From NCBI GenBank assembly GCA_001414345.1, contig LLCB01000231.1, positions 1 through 64,000 of the forward strand: a DNA stretch of 64,000 nt. The letters run 5' to 3'. This DNA comes from Hymenoscyphus infarciens (taxonomy: Eukaryota; Ascomycota; Leotiomycetes; Helotiales; Helotiaceae). This document shows positions 39,101 to 53,155 of this stretch, piece after piece (positions within the stretch are counted from its first letter, which is position 1; every line of letters begins with the position of its first letter). The notes beneath the pieces are model-generated. The model made no database searches. It had not been told where the DNA came from and saw nothing but the letters and a program-made list of their open reading frames with translations. A program made the translations under genes and the position numbers.

Positions 39101-41340
39101 GACGTTTATACTACCTTTCTCTCTTCTTCTACTTTTATTATAAGAAGTTAAGTTAATCTAGGTAAGTTTAGAGACTTTTACTAGGTTACTATATTCTTAG
39201 TAAAGAAGGTAAGGTTAATTATAAAGTTATAAAAGCTCTCTCTTCTCTATATAGCTTTACTATAAGGTATATCTCTCTCTAGTATCTATAATATAGTAAG
39301 TTTAAGAATAAGGTCTATGTTTTTATTATATCTCTTATATATATCTTATAAAGAGTAGTAAGTATTTAGGTTACTTATTATAAGTACTCTTCTTAGTCTT
39401 ATTTACTAGAGTATATTCTTAATTAGTATTTACTCTATTTATAAGTTATAAACTAAGTAGACTATTATTTTATCTACTCTCTTCTCTATTATTATACTTA
39501 CCTAGTTCTTACTTATAATATATATCTAGCTTACTTTTAAGTATCTTTTATATATAAAGAGTATTACTACTCTATTTAACTAGATTATATTATATCTTAA
39601 GCTTAAGAAGTAGTTAGAGAAGTCTCTTATACTATTCTATACTAGTTTTTAGATTACTAATATATTATATTCCTTTTTATAATTTAAAGCTATATTAAAG
39701 GCTTTTAGTATCTTTCTTATATTCTAGTATAATACTATTATACTTATAGTAGTCTTATAAGTAGAGTTTAGATTACTTCTATTTCTTTCTTAGTTAAATC
39801 TCTTATTATACTAAGAGAGCTTCTTAGCCTCTTTAAGAACTAGGTTAGATTACTACTATTTATATATTCTACTTTATTTATATCTATTAGCCTCTCTAGT
39901 ATAGATCTATATCTCTACCTCTTTTTTAAGCTTTATAAACTCTCTTTCTAGCTAAAAGTAAATAAGTAAGATATTCTTATTTTACTCTTTTTTAAGAGTT
40001 TTTATAAGTTTATAAATATAGTTATTTTATTAAGATATTATTCTCTTACTTACTTATAGTATTACTCTTTTATATAATACTCTTTTATAAATACTAAGTA
40101 TCTTCTTTTATAATTCCTATACTTTACTAAGTATTCTTTTAAGTTCTTTTTACTAAAGTACTCTTTCTTACTCTCTTTATACTTCTTATATATATACTAG
40201 GTATATCTTTTATCTTATTTATAAAGGTATACTATATACTTCTACTTTTAATACTTATAATACCTCTATACTACTACTTTTAAGAGATATCTTTTATATA
40301 AGAAGTATTATACCTCTTATAATATCTCTTTTATATATAGCCTTCTTACTTCTTTTATTATTACTACTTTAAAGATATAGTTCTTTTAAGCTAGTCTTTT
40401 CTATCTTTAATACTCTCTATATCTATTTTCTTATTATATAATCTTTAGTATCTTTATACTAGAGGCTTAAGAGATACTTTATAATAACTCCTCTTTCTAT
40501 TTTTAAGTATATTTATTAAAGCTTTTTTTATAAGTACTATAAACGTTCTTACTACTACTACTATTCCTTATTTAAATACCTTCTTTACTTAGCTATTATC
40601 TTATATATATTTTATCTACTTCTCTTTTTTAAACTTTATAATAATATCTTTACTCTAAAGCTTTTAAGTTACTATTACTCTTATCTTATATCTACTTATA
40701 TTTATAGCTTTAATTACTTTTTTTAATAATAGTTTATTCTTCTCTTTATTTATTTCTATTACTTAGACTATAATCTCTCTAATATATTTAACTAGTACTA
40801 TATATTCCCTTTATAATATAATTACTACCTCTCTTTATAGTTTCCTAGTTCTAACTCTCTCTATCTATATTAAGCTATACTTCTTTATTCCTCTTATTCT
40901 CTTAATTATAATAATAAGCTCCTCTTATAAGATTCTATATATAATTATCTTATTCTCTCTTTTCTTAGTTCTCTTATATTTAAGTACTTTTCCTACTACT
41001 TTAATAATTACTTTAATACCTCTTTCCTTTATTATTAAGTTAAGTATTATTTAGATTAAGCTCTTTTCTATTATATTTATATAATCTAATACTCTCTTCT
41101 ATTCTCTTATACTCTACTCTTCTTAGTTTATTATACTATCTTTATTAGTTACTAGTACTTTAGAGAGAGAAATAGAAGCTCTTTATAAGCCTCTCTTTTC
41201 TCTACTACTACTACTATTATAATTATTTAATATAATTATAGAGTACTTTAGTCTCTTTCTAAACCGTCTAATAGTTATTTAAACGTATTTTAAGGCTTTT
41301 AGAGTTACTTTATTAATTCTAAAAAAGTTTTCTTTAAAGT
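36169..41340 (-). mobile_element. Tad1-like LINE copy 3 (5172 bp), inverted, RIP-dead
   Basis: The same LINE on the minus strand. Its (aat)n tail appears as (att)n at 36169-36183, and the 5' end lies at 41340. An exact 15-base target duplication, tattatataattata, lies at 36154-36168 and 41341-41355. Its length equals copy 1 to the base. The landmark order is reversed: reverse transcriptase about 37700-38290, endonuclease about 39100-39700, knuckles about 40060-40280. All frames are stopped. Confidence 0.82.
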
Positions 41341-43328
41341 TATTATATAATTATAATACTTAAGTTAAGCTAGATATAGCTACTTTTGTATTTCTCTCTT
41401 TCTTAACTTTTATATTTAAAAAGAAAACTATACTAAACTTAGCTATAACTTTTTTAATAAAAGTATTATAAATTTCTATCTAAATAGCTCTAATATAGAT
41501 TTTATAAAGATTATATAATTATAGCTCTTTAAATAAATCTAATATATCTACTTTTATATCTATTATATAACTAAATAGAACTAAAAGTTCTTAGATATTC
41601 TAAGAGTTTTTATTATTCTATTAGACTACTTTATTACTTATTATAATTCTAAACTACTAATAATTATACGCTAAGAGTAGACTAATAGTATAAATTACTA
41701 ATACTTATATACTAAAGATATTAAGATTTAAGTATTATAAATTTAGCTTTTAGGTCTTATTATTTAGTATTATTTATATTAAGAAAGTCTTCGTTATTAT
41801 TATTATTAGACTTTTATATTATCTAATCTCTTATATATAGATATCTCTAATTAGAATAATAAAAGACTAATTTAGTCTTTTCTTTTATATTAGAGTCTAG
41901 TATTTATATACTTTATTCTACTAAAGATACTTCTCTATTTCTCTTTTATAGTTATATATATTTTATACTATTATATAAAAAGACTAGATTCTTCTTTACT
42001 AAAGAGAGCTTATTATAATATCTTATTTAAGTATATTATTACTTCTAATTTAAATTCGATTTAGCTTAGATTTAGACTAGATTAACTATAAGCTTAAATA
42101 GCTATAATACTAAAGATCTTATAAATAGCTAATAGTATTAGAGTTTAGTATCTATTAGATAGCTAGTAAAATTATATTTTTAATATATTAATAGAAGTAG
42201 AATATACTAAGTATTTCTAAGACTTCTAATACCTCTCGCTATATAAGAAACGTTATATATAAATTAAATAGTTAATAATAAATAGTTATTAAAAGACTTC
42301 TTAATTACTCTCTTAATATCTCTTTATTATTAATAATATATTAGAACTAGAAGTAACTCTAGGTCTCTTCTAAGCTCTACTTCTAGGTATTAAGTAACTC
42401 TTTAAAGAAACTAGTTAATAACTATGTAAAAGATTTATAACTTATAACTATATACTAAAAAATAAGAAGTCTTATAATAATAAGAGTAAACATATAGCTC
42501 TTTAATCTTAGAAAGACTAATAAGATTTCTTTAATATAGATAAGATATAAGATATAATATAAGCTATGAAAGCTAAAAACTAAGAAAGTAAGAATAGAAT
42601 TATATAGCTAGAAGCTATAATAGAAGAATTCTAGAGACTTATACTAGGAGATAACTAGACTCTAACTCTTTCTTAATCTATTAATAATCCTTTCTCTTTC
42701 TTACTCTTTATACTAGACTCTTTTTAGTTAAGAAATCTTACTTTTAATATTTTCTCTTCTTTATAATTAATTACTTATTTATAACTTCTAAGTATTTAAA
42801 AGACTTACTAACTAATAAAAAGTAAGATAATAGAAAAGATTAAACTTTTAAATAATAGTCTATTACTTATTTATAAATAATAGAAGATATTAATATAAAA
42901 TAGACTTTTAGTAAATATTAACTATTATTATATACTTTTAACTTAAAAAGCTCTTATTTAAGAAATAACTATAAAACTTACTAAGAACTACTTAAAGCTT
43001 TAATATAAGCCTAAGATAGGTTATATAAGATTATTAAGATATAATTAAACTTCTTAATTTATATTTCTTAACTAGTTATAAAAGAGAAGATATTTAAAAT
43101 ATATTCTAAGCTTTATAGATAAGAGAAAAGAGTTATACTAGAGAAACCTTTTCTAACTTTAGAAGTTACCTTTTAAATATAGCTATATTTAAAAAGTTAC
43201 TAGATTTAGAAAGATTCTTTTATATATAAGAAAAGAGTATATTCTAGCTTTAAAATACTATTATTATAAATAAGAAATATTAAAACTATAACTTTATTAA
43301 AATAGTAGTAGAGCTTCTAGCTCTAGAT

Positions 43329-45778
43329 TATAATAGTACGAAATATATACTACTATAGAAGAGGTATATAGGCGTGCGTTTAGTAGAATAACATATATAA
43401 ATACTAGGCTCTAATATAGAAGAAAAGGAAAAACTATCTCTCTTCTAACTCTAGAAGAGTAGGCTACTATATATAAGAGGTTTAGATAATATAAAAGAGT
43501 CTAAAACTGAATAACGATATACGTCGGCTAATATAAAAGCCTAAACCTATATAACCTTTCTAAAATAGATAATATAAGATAATAACTACTAAAACCTTAT
43601 ATATAGCAGGTACTCCTAGCTATCTAGAATAGCCTAGGTAATAGGCTATTATATCTCTCTCTCTTAAAAAAGACTCGTCTCTAAGTCTATCTATCTTATT
43701 ATTTAGAGTCGAATTAGAATAGTATAAGTGTTATAATATTTATTATATTTATTGATTTTATTATAAGTGAGAAGATTAGAGTTAGTAGCTAACCTAGTTC
43801 AAAGATACTTTATTTATTAAACTTTATTATAAGCGAGACGAGATATTAAGATATTAATTTTAGGTCTAAATTATACTCGACCTAATTCGTAGATACTTAT
43901 AAAAGAGACTTCGTTTCTAATCCTTTAATATTAAAGTAAGCGTTTACTAAAAGAGTATAGTCTAATTCTATCTAATACGTCGGAAAAAGTTTAAAAGTTA
44001 AAGATAAATTTAGAGTAGAGTTAGAGGTTATTTAGTTAAGAGGTAGTAATAACTTAGTTAAGAGCTTACTTTAAGAGCGTACTAATTCGTATCTAATTCG
44101 AATTCGAATAAAACTTCTAGCCTAGCTAGAAGAAAAAGAAAGTAAGACTTTTATAAGAGTCGGTAGAGTTTTAGCTAGTTAAAAGACTTAATACTAAATT
44201 TAAAACTACTATCTGAAGTTTAAGATAATAAAAAGAATAGTTATAGATATAGTATTATCTAAGTACGGATATCTAGTCGTATAAAACTATATTACTTAGG
44301 CTTATAGACTACCTCGTTCTCTTTAGCTATTTTAAATTAAGGTACTTAAAGACTTATTTATTATCTTCTATAGTCGATGATCTACTATTATATTATAAGG
44401 AGTTTAGAGCTAGATAGAGGTATTCTTTTAAACTAAAGAGTTTCTTAGTAAAGTTATAATTCTAGTATCTCTCTAAGTATAGCTATACTTGAAAAGTAAC
44501 CTTTTGAAGTTAGTAAAAGTTTCTTTAGCGTATTCTTCTTCTAATTCTACTTCTATTTCTTTTAACCTTTATACTAGCAGAGACTTAGTCTATAACTATA
44601 GTCTTTTAAATATTCGCTAGTAGAGGTATTTTCGAAGGAAAAGTTTAGAGTAGAGTTAGATAATATTTAGTTAGAATTAATAGCGATAACTTAGCTAAGA
44701 GTTTGCTTCTAAGTTTTATTCTAATAGAAAGCGTATTTTAACTAATTTATAACCGATTTAAGAGAAGTAGTAGAAAGATATTAGAAGTAGAAGCTTATAA
44801 GTAAAAGAGGTTTAAATTTAGACTTTAAAAGTAAAGGAGAGTATAAATAAAGGTCGAATTAGTAAGAGTTCAGAGGTAGTATTTAGTTATTAACTTCAAA
44901 GTTCGCTTATAATTTTATCTATCTCGTCTAATCGATTATTTTATTCTTTGTTTTTATACTACTATCTCGTCTATATATCGTCTATATTTAAGAAGTCTTA
45001 CTTATCGTTTTATTAGAATCTTCTAAGTCTTAGTATATAAGTATAATTCAGAAAGGGTTTAGAGAGATGTCTTTTAGAAAGAGAGATAGCTCTAGAAGGT
45101 AGTTTAACATCTTATAGTAGAATAGTCGATATTTTAATAATATCGGTTTTAAAAGAGAGAGAGATAAGATTAGATTTAGAAGCCTTCTAGATGACTTTTT
45201 ATTAATAGTCGACTTATTTACTAAATCTATATATAGTAGTCTCTATATAGAGAGAGTTATTAGAATTCTAAATACTTAGTATATTTAAATCCTATAACGT
45301 ATAAGATACGATTTTTACTAGCTATCTATAACCGATACTAAACTCTAATATTACTAGCTATCTAGGAGATCTCTAGAATCCTAGCTATTTAAGAATATTA
45401 TTATAATAGTCTAATTCAGGCCTTAAGCGAAACAAAAGTAATAAGAGCTTAAAGAGATATTATTTATACTATTACTACTATAGAAGAGATATATAGGAGT
45501 GTGTTTAGTAGAATAATATACGTAAATACTAGGCTCTAATATAGAAGAAAAGGAAAAACTATCTCTCTTCTAACTCTAGAAGAGTAAGCTATTATATATA
45601 AGAGGTTTAGATAATATAAAAGAGTCTAAAACTGAATAACGATATACGTCGGCTAATATAAAAGCCTAAACCTACGTAACCTTTCTAAAATAGATAATAT
45701 AAGATAATAACTACTAAAACCTTATATATAGCCGATACTTCTAGCTATTTAGAATAGTCTAGATAATAGGCTATTATA
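43329..45778 (+). mobile_element. Small LTR element (2450 bp), non-autonomous
   Basis: The 5' LTR is 43329-43653 (325 bp) and the 3' LTR about 45475-45778. The 5-base target duplication tagat lies at 43324-43328 and 45779-45783. It shares LTR ends and the first ~120 LTR bases with the 5.2-kb element at 29574, and its 1.8-kb interior matches parts of that element's interior (the taattcgtatctaattcg block, and the run before the 3' LTR). It is an internally deleted relative. The beginning of the 3' LTR is missing about 20-25 bases relative to the 5' LTR. Confidence 0.75.
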
Positions 45779-48700
45779 TAGATAAGGAAAAATACTAAAA
45801 TACTAAACTATATATAACTAGTATAGCTAAGCTAGTTAAGACAAGTTCTTTATTTAAAAAGATAAATATCTTTTAATCTTTATCTAGCTTTATATTAAAA
45901 CTTCTACTACTTATATATAGATATTTTCTTATTATTTAAAATACTTTTTATATATCTAAATCTATAACTTTTATTAAAAGACTAAAGACTATAAGTATAG
46001 ACTAAGTTCTTATTACTATAATATATTACTATTATAGTAAGCTTAGAATTATAAAACTAACTACTTTTAACTACTTAGTATTAAAGAGATAACTCTAGAA
46101 GATAATTAAACTAAAAACTTTTAATCTTTTAAAAAGTACTTTAACTTTAACTTAAGTTAGAAGAAAAATAAAAAAGCTTAGATAAAAACTTCTTTCTAAG
46201 CTTATATAAATATAATCTATTAAAACTTAATCTTTTTAAGCTTATAAGAGGAAAATAGTTTCTTATAAATACTACTCTTAGTATATATAGATATAGTATT
46301 AAAATATAAGCTTTAGTAGTTATAAGAGTAAATAATTACTTATTTTTAAATTAACTTTTAGCTTTATAAATACTCTAACTAATAAGGTTATAAATTTAGA
46401 AACTATACTATATAGTCTTTATTTATAGTTATATTAAGAGTATTAAAAGTAAAGTAATATAGTTTATATAACTATATCTAAACTTAGATAGATATTATAT
46501 TTATAACTATCTTTTTATTATTCTAGATCTTAGATAATAAGACTTAATTGATAATAGTAAGTAGTTAAAATATTTTAAAGTTCTTTTTAACTTAGTAAAG
46601 AATTAACTTACTTAGCTAGCTAAATACTTATCTACTTCTTAATTTAGTATAAAAATCTTACTTTCTTTAACTTCTAGCTAAAACTAAAAGCTTAATTTAA
46701 ATTACTAGTTAAATATAACTTGAAAAGAATATATTATTTATTAATAAAAATAATAATTAAATAGTAGACTCTTAGCTAAGTTATTACTTTAATTTATAGT
46801 ATTATCTTCTATTATTCTTATCTTTAATATTAGTCTAAAGCTTCTTTAAATTACTAGTATAGCTCTAATAGACTAGATAATAGACTAGATCTTAAACTCT
46901 TTTATTAGTAAGATAAGTATAAATACTTTATATTTTAATATGAAATAATCTAATATAGTGTTCTTTATAATAAGTATCTATAAATTAGACTAGATTAGTA
47001 ATAAAAGATTAGCTTTTATTATAGATAATACTAAGACTAGAGGTTTAAGAAGCTCTTAACTCTTAAAGTATTACTTTTTATTCTATAATATATTCTTAAA
47101 AGTAACTTTAAATAAACTTCTCTTTTATTAAGAATTAAATAATAAGATTACTTTAAATAAACAGCTTTTTATCTCTTACTTCTCTTTATATTAATATTTA
47201 ATTATAAAGCTATAAGTAATAAAAGAGTATTTTATAAATAACTTAAATAAGAGATTTATTATTAATAGAAATAGCTTTTTTACTTTTCTAGTACTTTTTA
47301 TTAAAAAGCTTAATAGTAATAAGCTTTAAATCTATATTAAGTATTAAGAGCTTAATAATTTTATTTAAAATAACTTTTATCTAATCTCTTATTTTAATAA
47401 ACTTCTTTTAAGAATAAGAATAGCTAAGATCTTTACTAGGTTAGATATATAAGTTAGTTAGATAGATAATAAGCTTTTTAATATATATAAATAGACTTTA
47501 ACTTAGATAAGATAACTATATTTAAGATTAGATATAGTATATAGAATAATAAGCTTCTCTCTTTTAAACTCTATAATAGCTTTATTACTTATTAATATTA
47601 TATAAATAACGTTTTAAATAACTATTTAAATAACTTCTATATTACTTACTTAGATAATATATTAATTTCTTTAGATAATATAAAAAAATATAAGAAATAA
47701 GTTAAGAAAGTACTAAATTAGCTTTAAGAAGTAGAACTCTAGATAGATATTATTAAAGTTAAATACTAAAAATATATCTTAACTACTAAAGATCTTAAAG
47801 TTAATTTTAAAAAAGTAGAACTATTATAAAACTAGGTTTAATCTACTATTATATTAAGTATAAAGTCTTATTAAAAGTTTTATAGAATTTTAGTAAAATT
47901 ACTAAACTTTTAACTATAATAATATATCTTTTAAAACTATTTTAGTAAATATCTAAATATAAAAAAGCTTTTAAAAGATTAAAGACTTATTTACTTATAG
48001 TCTAATCTCTATATTACTTTAATCTTAATTATAATATAAAACTAAAAATAGATTCTTTAAATAGAGTAATAGTAGATATATTCTTATAATAATATAATAG
48101 TTTTTAGTACTTTATAAAGTTTTACGCTTCTATACTAGTTAGATATAAATTAAATTAAGAATTCTATAATAAAGAAGTATTTACTATTATAGAAGTATTT
48201 AGGAAATAGTAACTTAAATTTATATCTTATTAAAAGTATATTAATATTTATTTAGATTACTAATTATTAAAATACTTTATAATAACTAAGCTACTTATAG
48301 CTAAGTAAGTATAATAAAAAGAGTTTCTATTAGATTTTAATTTTTAAATCTAATTTATATCTAAGAAGAAAAATTAAAAAGTAGATATACTAATCTAATA
48401 TAAAAAAGATATCTAAATATAAGATTAAGTTAAATTATATAACTACTTATATACTCTTTTAAGACTAACTAGACTAGACTTTTAAATTAAACTTTTTTAC
48501 GAAAGTAAACTATATCTTTAATTATAATTTAATTAGATATTATTCTAAAGATAAGTTTAAATATAAGAAAAAATAACTTATAATTATTTTTTAAAAAATA
48601 TAATAAACTTATAAAAGAATACTCTCTTTTACTAGATAATTTCTTCTTATATAAAAAATAGCTTTATATTTAAAGAAATACTAAACTTTATATAAAACTA

Positions 48701-49726
48701 ATCTAAGAAGTCTATAACTAAGTATCTAGTACTTATATAAGTATTAAAAAGATATACTAGTTATTAGTACTAGTCTATTATTAGATTAGAATAGGTTTAA
48801 ACTATAGAGAGTATATAATAAGTCTATAAATACTTTTATTTTTAATAAACTAAATAATAAAGATTATTTTATCTCTTACTAGTATTTAACTATTTTATAT
48901 AATACTTATATATAGGTTTTAAATTATTTTTAAGAAATAAGTATAGATTTAATACTATTTTAGTATTTATTAACTATTTTTTTAAAAAAAAATTATACTC
49001 TATTATTCTATTATAAACTTTAAAAGACTAGTTAAACTTTTTATATAATAGATCTACTTTTTTAGTTACTACTCTAAACTAATTATCTTTAATAAAGAGT
49101 CTTAATTTATATTCGCTTTTTAGAATAGATAGATAGATAGAGATTATAAACAAATATTTTAATTAGAAGACTAAGACCTTTTATAAGTTACTATTAAGAT
49201 AACTAGAGTGAATTAATATTCTTAATAAATAGAATATAAAGAATTTATCTATTAGTAGAATCTTTTATTAACTTAAGTTTAGACTTAATCTAAGAATATT
49301 ATAGAATTAAAATACCTTTAAAACTTCTATTTCTTAGAAACAACTTAACTATAATAAAGTAGTAAAAGTAGCTTAATATATATACTTAGCTTAGATTATA
49401 GCTAAATATAATATAAGTAAAGATTAGTAGAGAGTAGAAGAGAATATGAATTAGTACTAAAGAGCTTTTAACTAGAATAAAGTCTTTTCTAAAATAATAC
49501 TTTTTAAAATAAATCGTCTTAGCTAAAAGCTTACTAAATAGTAGATAAGACCTTTTAAGATTTTAGAATATATAAGATATTTTTATTAATTATAACTTTT
49601 AAAGAGTTATTAATTTATAATATTTTTATCTCTAATATACTATTAAAAGACTTAGATATCTCTTTACTAGAATAAGAAGTCTTAGAGCTATTATTAGATA
49701 TTATTTAAAGTATATAAGATTAAGAG

Positions 49727-50089
49727 TATAATAGCCTATTATCTAGCTATTCTAGATAGCTAGGAGTATCTACTATATATAAGGTTTCAGCTATAGTTGT
49801 TTTAGCTATTGTTTTATATTATCTATTTTAGGAAGATTATATACGTCCGAGCTTTTAGACGTATCTCGTAGAGTTTAGGCTTTTATATTAGCCGACGTAT
49901 ATCGTTGTTTAGTTTCGAACTCTTTTATATTATCTAAACCTCTTATATATAGTAGCCTACTCTTCTAGAGTTAGAAAAGGCTCGTTTAGCCTTTTCTTCT
50001 ATATTAGAGCCTAGTATTTATATATATTATTCTATTAAACGTACTTCTATATTCCTCTTCTATAGTAATATATACTTCGTGCTATTATA
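49727..50089 (-). mobile_element. Solo LTR of the same family
   Basis: A single LTR of 363 bp in inverted orientation, with ends tataatagcc and gtgctattata. The perfect 5-base target duplication aagag lies at 49722-49726 and 50090-50094. No internal sequence is attached, so the rest was removed by LTR-LTR recombination. It belongs to the subfamily of the 2450-bp element (shared ttaggcttttatattagccgacgt-type block). Confidence 0.8.
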
Positions 50090-50439
50090 AAGAGATATAA
50101 GAACTACTTAGTAGTAGACTTTATAAAAATAACTATAATACTAAGTAAAATAGATTAGAGTTAATTTAAACTTTATATAATAGTCTATAAATAATTTTTA
50201 AGATTTACTATATTATTTAAAAGACTTTTATATTAATTATTTAGATAAACTAATATTATTTTAACTTGTCTCTAAATAGATTAATATATAGAAATTAGAT
50301 AAAAATTAGTTAAAAAGAATAAAAAGTTAGTTTTAAATAACTCTAGTAATATTTTTTAATTCTAGTTACTTTTAATAAAGAACTTATAATATAAACCTAA
50401 TATAAAATACTAACTAGTAAGAATATTTAAAGTTAATAA

Positions 50440-51230
50440 AATAAAGAACTAGAACTAAGTTACTACTAGAATAAAGTCTATTAAAACTCTTCTCTAAGCT
50501 AGAGCCTCTCTACTCTCTCTACTCTCTAACTTCTTCTTCTTCTCTCTTTTAAGGCTATATAAAGCTTAAATCGGCTTATTCTCCTCTTTCTTATAAGAAC
50601 GCTTCTTATCTTAGTAGCTACTTATAATAGACTTAGTAAGAGACGCTTATAAACTCTTTAAATAAGTCTTAAAAGAATTCTAAACCTAGGTTTAGACAAA
50701 GGTTCTACTAACTATAATACTATATAAAAACTATTCAAGTATTAGTCTAGACTCTAAGTAAAACCTTATTAACTAAGAAAGAGATTACTTATAATAATCT
50801 TAGTATAAAGCGTCTAAGTCTCTTCTAAGAGAGTAAACTATATCTTTAATATAGTTTTTAAAACCTTGATACTAGTAATAACTAATAACTAGTTAATAGC
50901 TTTAATAACCTTCTTAATCTCTCTCTTCTCTTCTACTAGTTATAAAGTAGTAAACTTCTTCTTAATAAACTAGAGTAACTAATTAAGTTATAATAGATTT
51001 AAGATATATTTAAGATTAAATAAGAATATATATAGTATTCTAACTAATATAGTACTTATACTTCTTTAAGATAGCTTTTTAAAAGATATACTAGTAATTT
51101 CTATCTTAATATTTTACTTAAAAGTACTAAACGTAGTAGACTTAGTAGATAACTCAAAGAGTATTAGTAGAAGTTAAAAGAGATATTTTACTATATATAA
51201 TAACTTTTCTCTAATATAGTCTTAGTAAAG
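50440..51230 (-). mobile_element. Internal fragment of the unplaced LTR family, inverted
   Basis: The reverse complement matches the lysine/glutamate-rich internal region at about 30560-31320 of the 5.2-kb element. Shared landmarks are taagtctactacgtttagta, aagaagtataagtactatatta and gtctaaacctaggttta. No LTR is attached on either side, so it is a fragment. It overlaps or abuts the 3' part of the gypsy element. Confidence 0.6.
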
Positions 51231-52485
51231 TAAAATAACTAAGCTATTAAATTTAGTAATATAATAGAGTATAGTTATTAGTTTTTAGTATTAGTAGAGA
51301 TATATAAGTCTATTTAATATTTAGAAAAATAGATATAATAAAACTATCTATTTAACTAAGTTAACTAGGTTTAAAAGTTAGTATATAAAAGAAAGAAAAA
51401 ATATCTAGCTTATTTACTTAGAGGTAAACTTATTACTAATAGTAAAGATATATAATAAAAAGTTGAATTTTATATTCTAAGTTAAGTAAAAGACTTTTAT
51501 TTAGTAGTTGATTTACTCTTCTTTTATATACTATTCTTACTTATTACTATAGTTAATATAAATTATATAATTATAAAGAAACTTCTAAGCTACTTAGTTA
51601 TTTTTAAAGATTCTTCTTTAATTATAACTACTTTATTTAATAGTACTTATTCTATTAAAATATTATCTAGACTTTATTTCTTATATACTAATATATAATT
51701 TATAATAATAGACTATAAATAGTTATATATAATAAGATAATCTTTTATTAAAGAATCTTCTTATTTCTAAAGATATCTTAAAACTATTACTTGTTTTTTT
51801 TTAAAATACTAAGTTTTATAATAATCCTATACTATAATAGCTATAAGACTAATAGAGGAAGTATAGAAACTAGTATAGAGACTACTAACTTTAAAATATA
51901 ACTAGCTTTTTAGTAGATTTATAAAAAACTAGTAATACTACTTTTTAAATATTCTCTTATAATACTAACTTTTATTAAATTAAATATATATTATATTCTT
52001 TAATTAGTTTAACTTTTAAACTTAAATTTGTTATTATAGGTATAAATTCTTTTAACTTTCTAAAAAGTAATAATAAGTTTTCTTCTTTAAATAATAAGAA
52101 TCATAGCTACTTATAAGACTATAACTTAAACTATAATTCTAATATTTCTATAAACTTAAAAAATAGTAAAGATAATACTTCTAATAATAAGAGTTCTCTA
52201 GATTTAAAGATGATTTTACTATTCTTATAACTCTCTTTTAATTCTTTACTATCTTATATTCTAGTTAGACTAAAAGTAAGAGTTAATATTAGAGAACTTT
52301 ATAACTATTATTAAACTATAGAAGAAGTTATAAAAAGAACTAGAATTTCTTACTTGTCTATTTTTAAGCTATAAAAGAAAGTTTTAGAAAAAGAGTCGGT
52401 TTCTAGAAAGAAGATAAAGACTTAGTAAATAGATAATAAACTCTACTTAGAAGAGTTATAAGTTAATAAGAAAGTACAAGTGACC
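51231..52485. other. RIP-degraded AT-rich DNA up to the right gene block
   Basis: CpA/TpG-poor, with stops in all frames and no domain I can name. Composition changes sharply at about 52485. Confidence 0.45.
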
Positions 52486-52539
52486 TTCTTCTTTCTCTGA
52501 TTCCTGCTGCCTCTTTCTAGAAGAGTCTTATATTTTCAA

Positions 52540-53155
52540 CCTCTCTATACGACAGGTGCTAATGTTTTCAAAAAGCTAGGTTCCCGCTGAGAGTACCAGA
52601 GCCTATGGAAAAGAACTACACATGAGCACCAATTGTCTAGGGCTTTTCTTCCTAATCAAACTTCTACCTCCCACTATTATCAAAACAGCAAAATCCTCGC
52701 CTGAAGCCAGTAAGCGGGTAATCTTCACATACTCCGGAATCATTGAAACCAATGCGTCACCAGGTGGTATTGAGCTCTCAGAACTGGCAACAGGTTCGAA
52801 AGACAAAGTACGAAACTACGCCAGCCTCCAAAGCCGGAAATTGGTTTCTAGCTTCGGAATTCGATAAACGAACACGCAAAGACAATGTAGTATGCATTAC
52901 GCAAACCCCAGGGACTTTGAGAACAGATGGCTGGAATAAAGTACCTTTGATGAAAGTTTTGTGCTCACCGTTTATGTATGAGCCCAAGTTTGGCGCTTAT
53001 ACCAGAGTGTGGGCTGGACTGAGTCGAGAGGTGAAAGTAGAAGAGGGGGGGGAGTTTTGGTATACTATAAGGGAGATGGCACCCGAGTCCAAAGAAGGAT
53101 ATTCTTAAGAGTTTAAAGACTAAAAAGAGAGAGAGGCGTAGAGCTTACTTTTAAG
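52540..53155 (+). pseudogene. Short-chain dehydrogenase/reductase, 5'-truncated and frameshifted
   Basis: Frames read in succession give the C-terminal two thirds of an SDR of the retinol/WW-oxidoreductase-like type. First comes ELHMSTNCLG (about 52606), then the catalytic stretch NYA-x-SKAGNW (about 52813-52840) where the frame slips, then ASEFDKRTRKD and FMYEPKFGAY. After a G run at 53045 a third frame gives GRWHPSPKKDIL. The NAD-binding Rossmann N-terminus (about 100 residues) is missing, and the break coincides with the AT-rich junction. At least two frameshifts and one stop make it non-functional. These lesions are indels, not RIP-type changes. Confidence 0.75.

Larger units (their letters stand above)
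41356..50430 (+). mobile_element. Ty3/gypsy-type retrotransposon, RIP-dead, carrying two later insertions
   Basis: Read through the stops on the plus strand, the region at about 47600-47700 gives the gypsy reverse transcriptase box Y-L-D-N-I-L-I (from YLDDILI). RNase H-like sequence follows (about 47990-48300), then an integrase-like stretch (about 48700-49100). Weak chromodomain-like sequence appears after the solo LTR, at about 50095-50330. Upstream, about 42340-43320 may be gag. The element is interrupted by a 2450-bp LTR element (43329-45778) and a solo LTR (49727-50089). I could not find its own LTRs, so both ends are uncertain and the left part may be a different repeat. Confidence 0.55.

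Noticed and set aside
10431..52485. Protein-coding host genes within the 42-kb AT block
   Set aside because: No frame longer than about 60 codons survives and every recognisable domain belongs to a retroelement.
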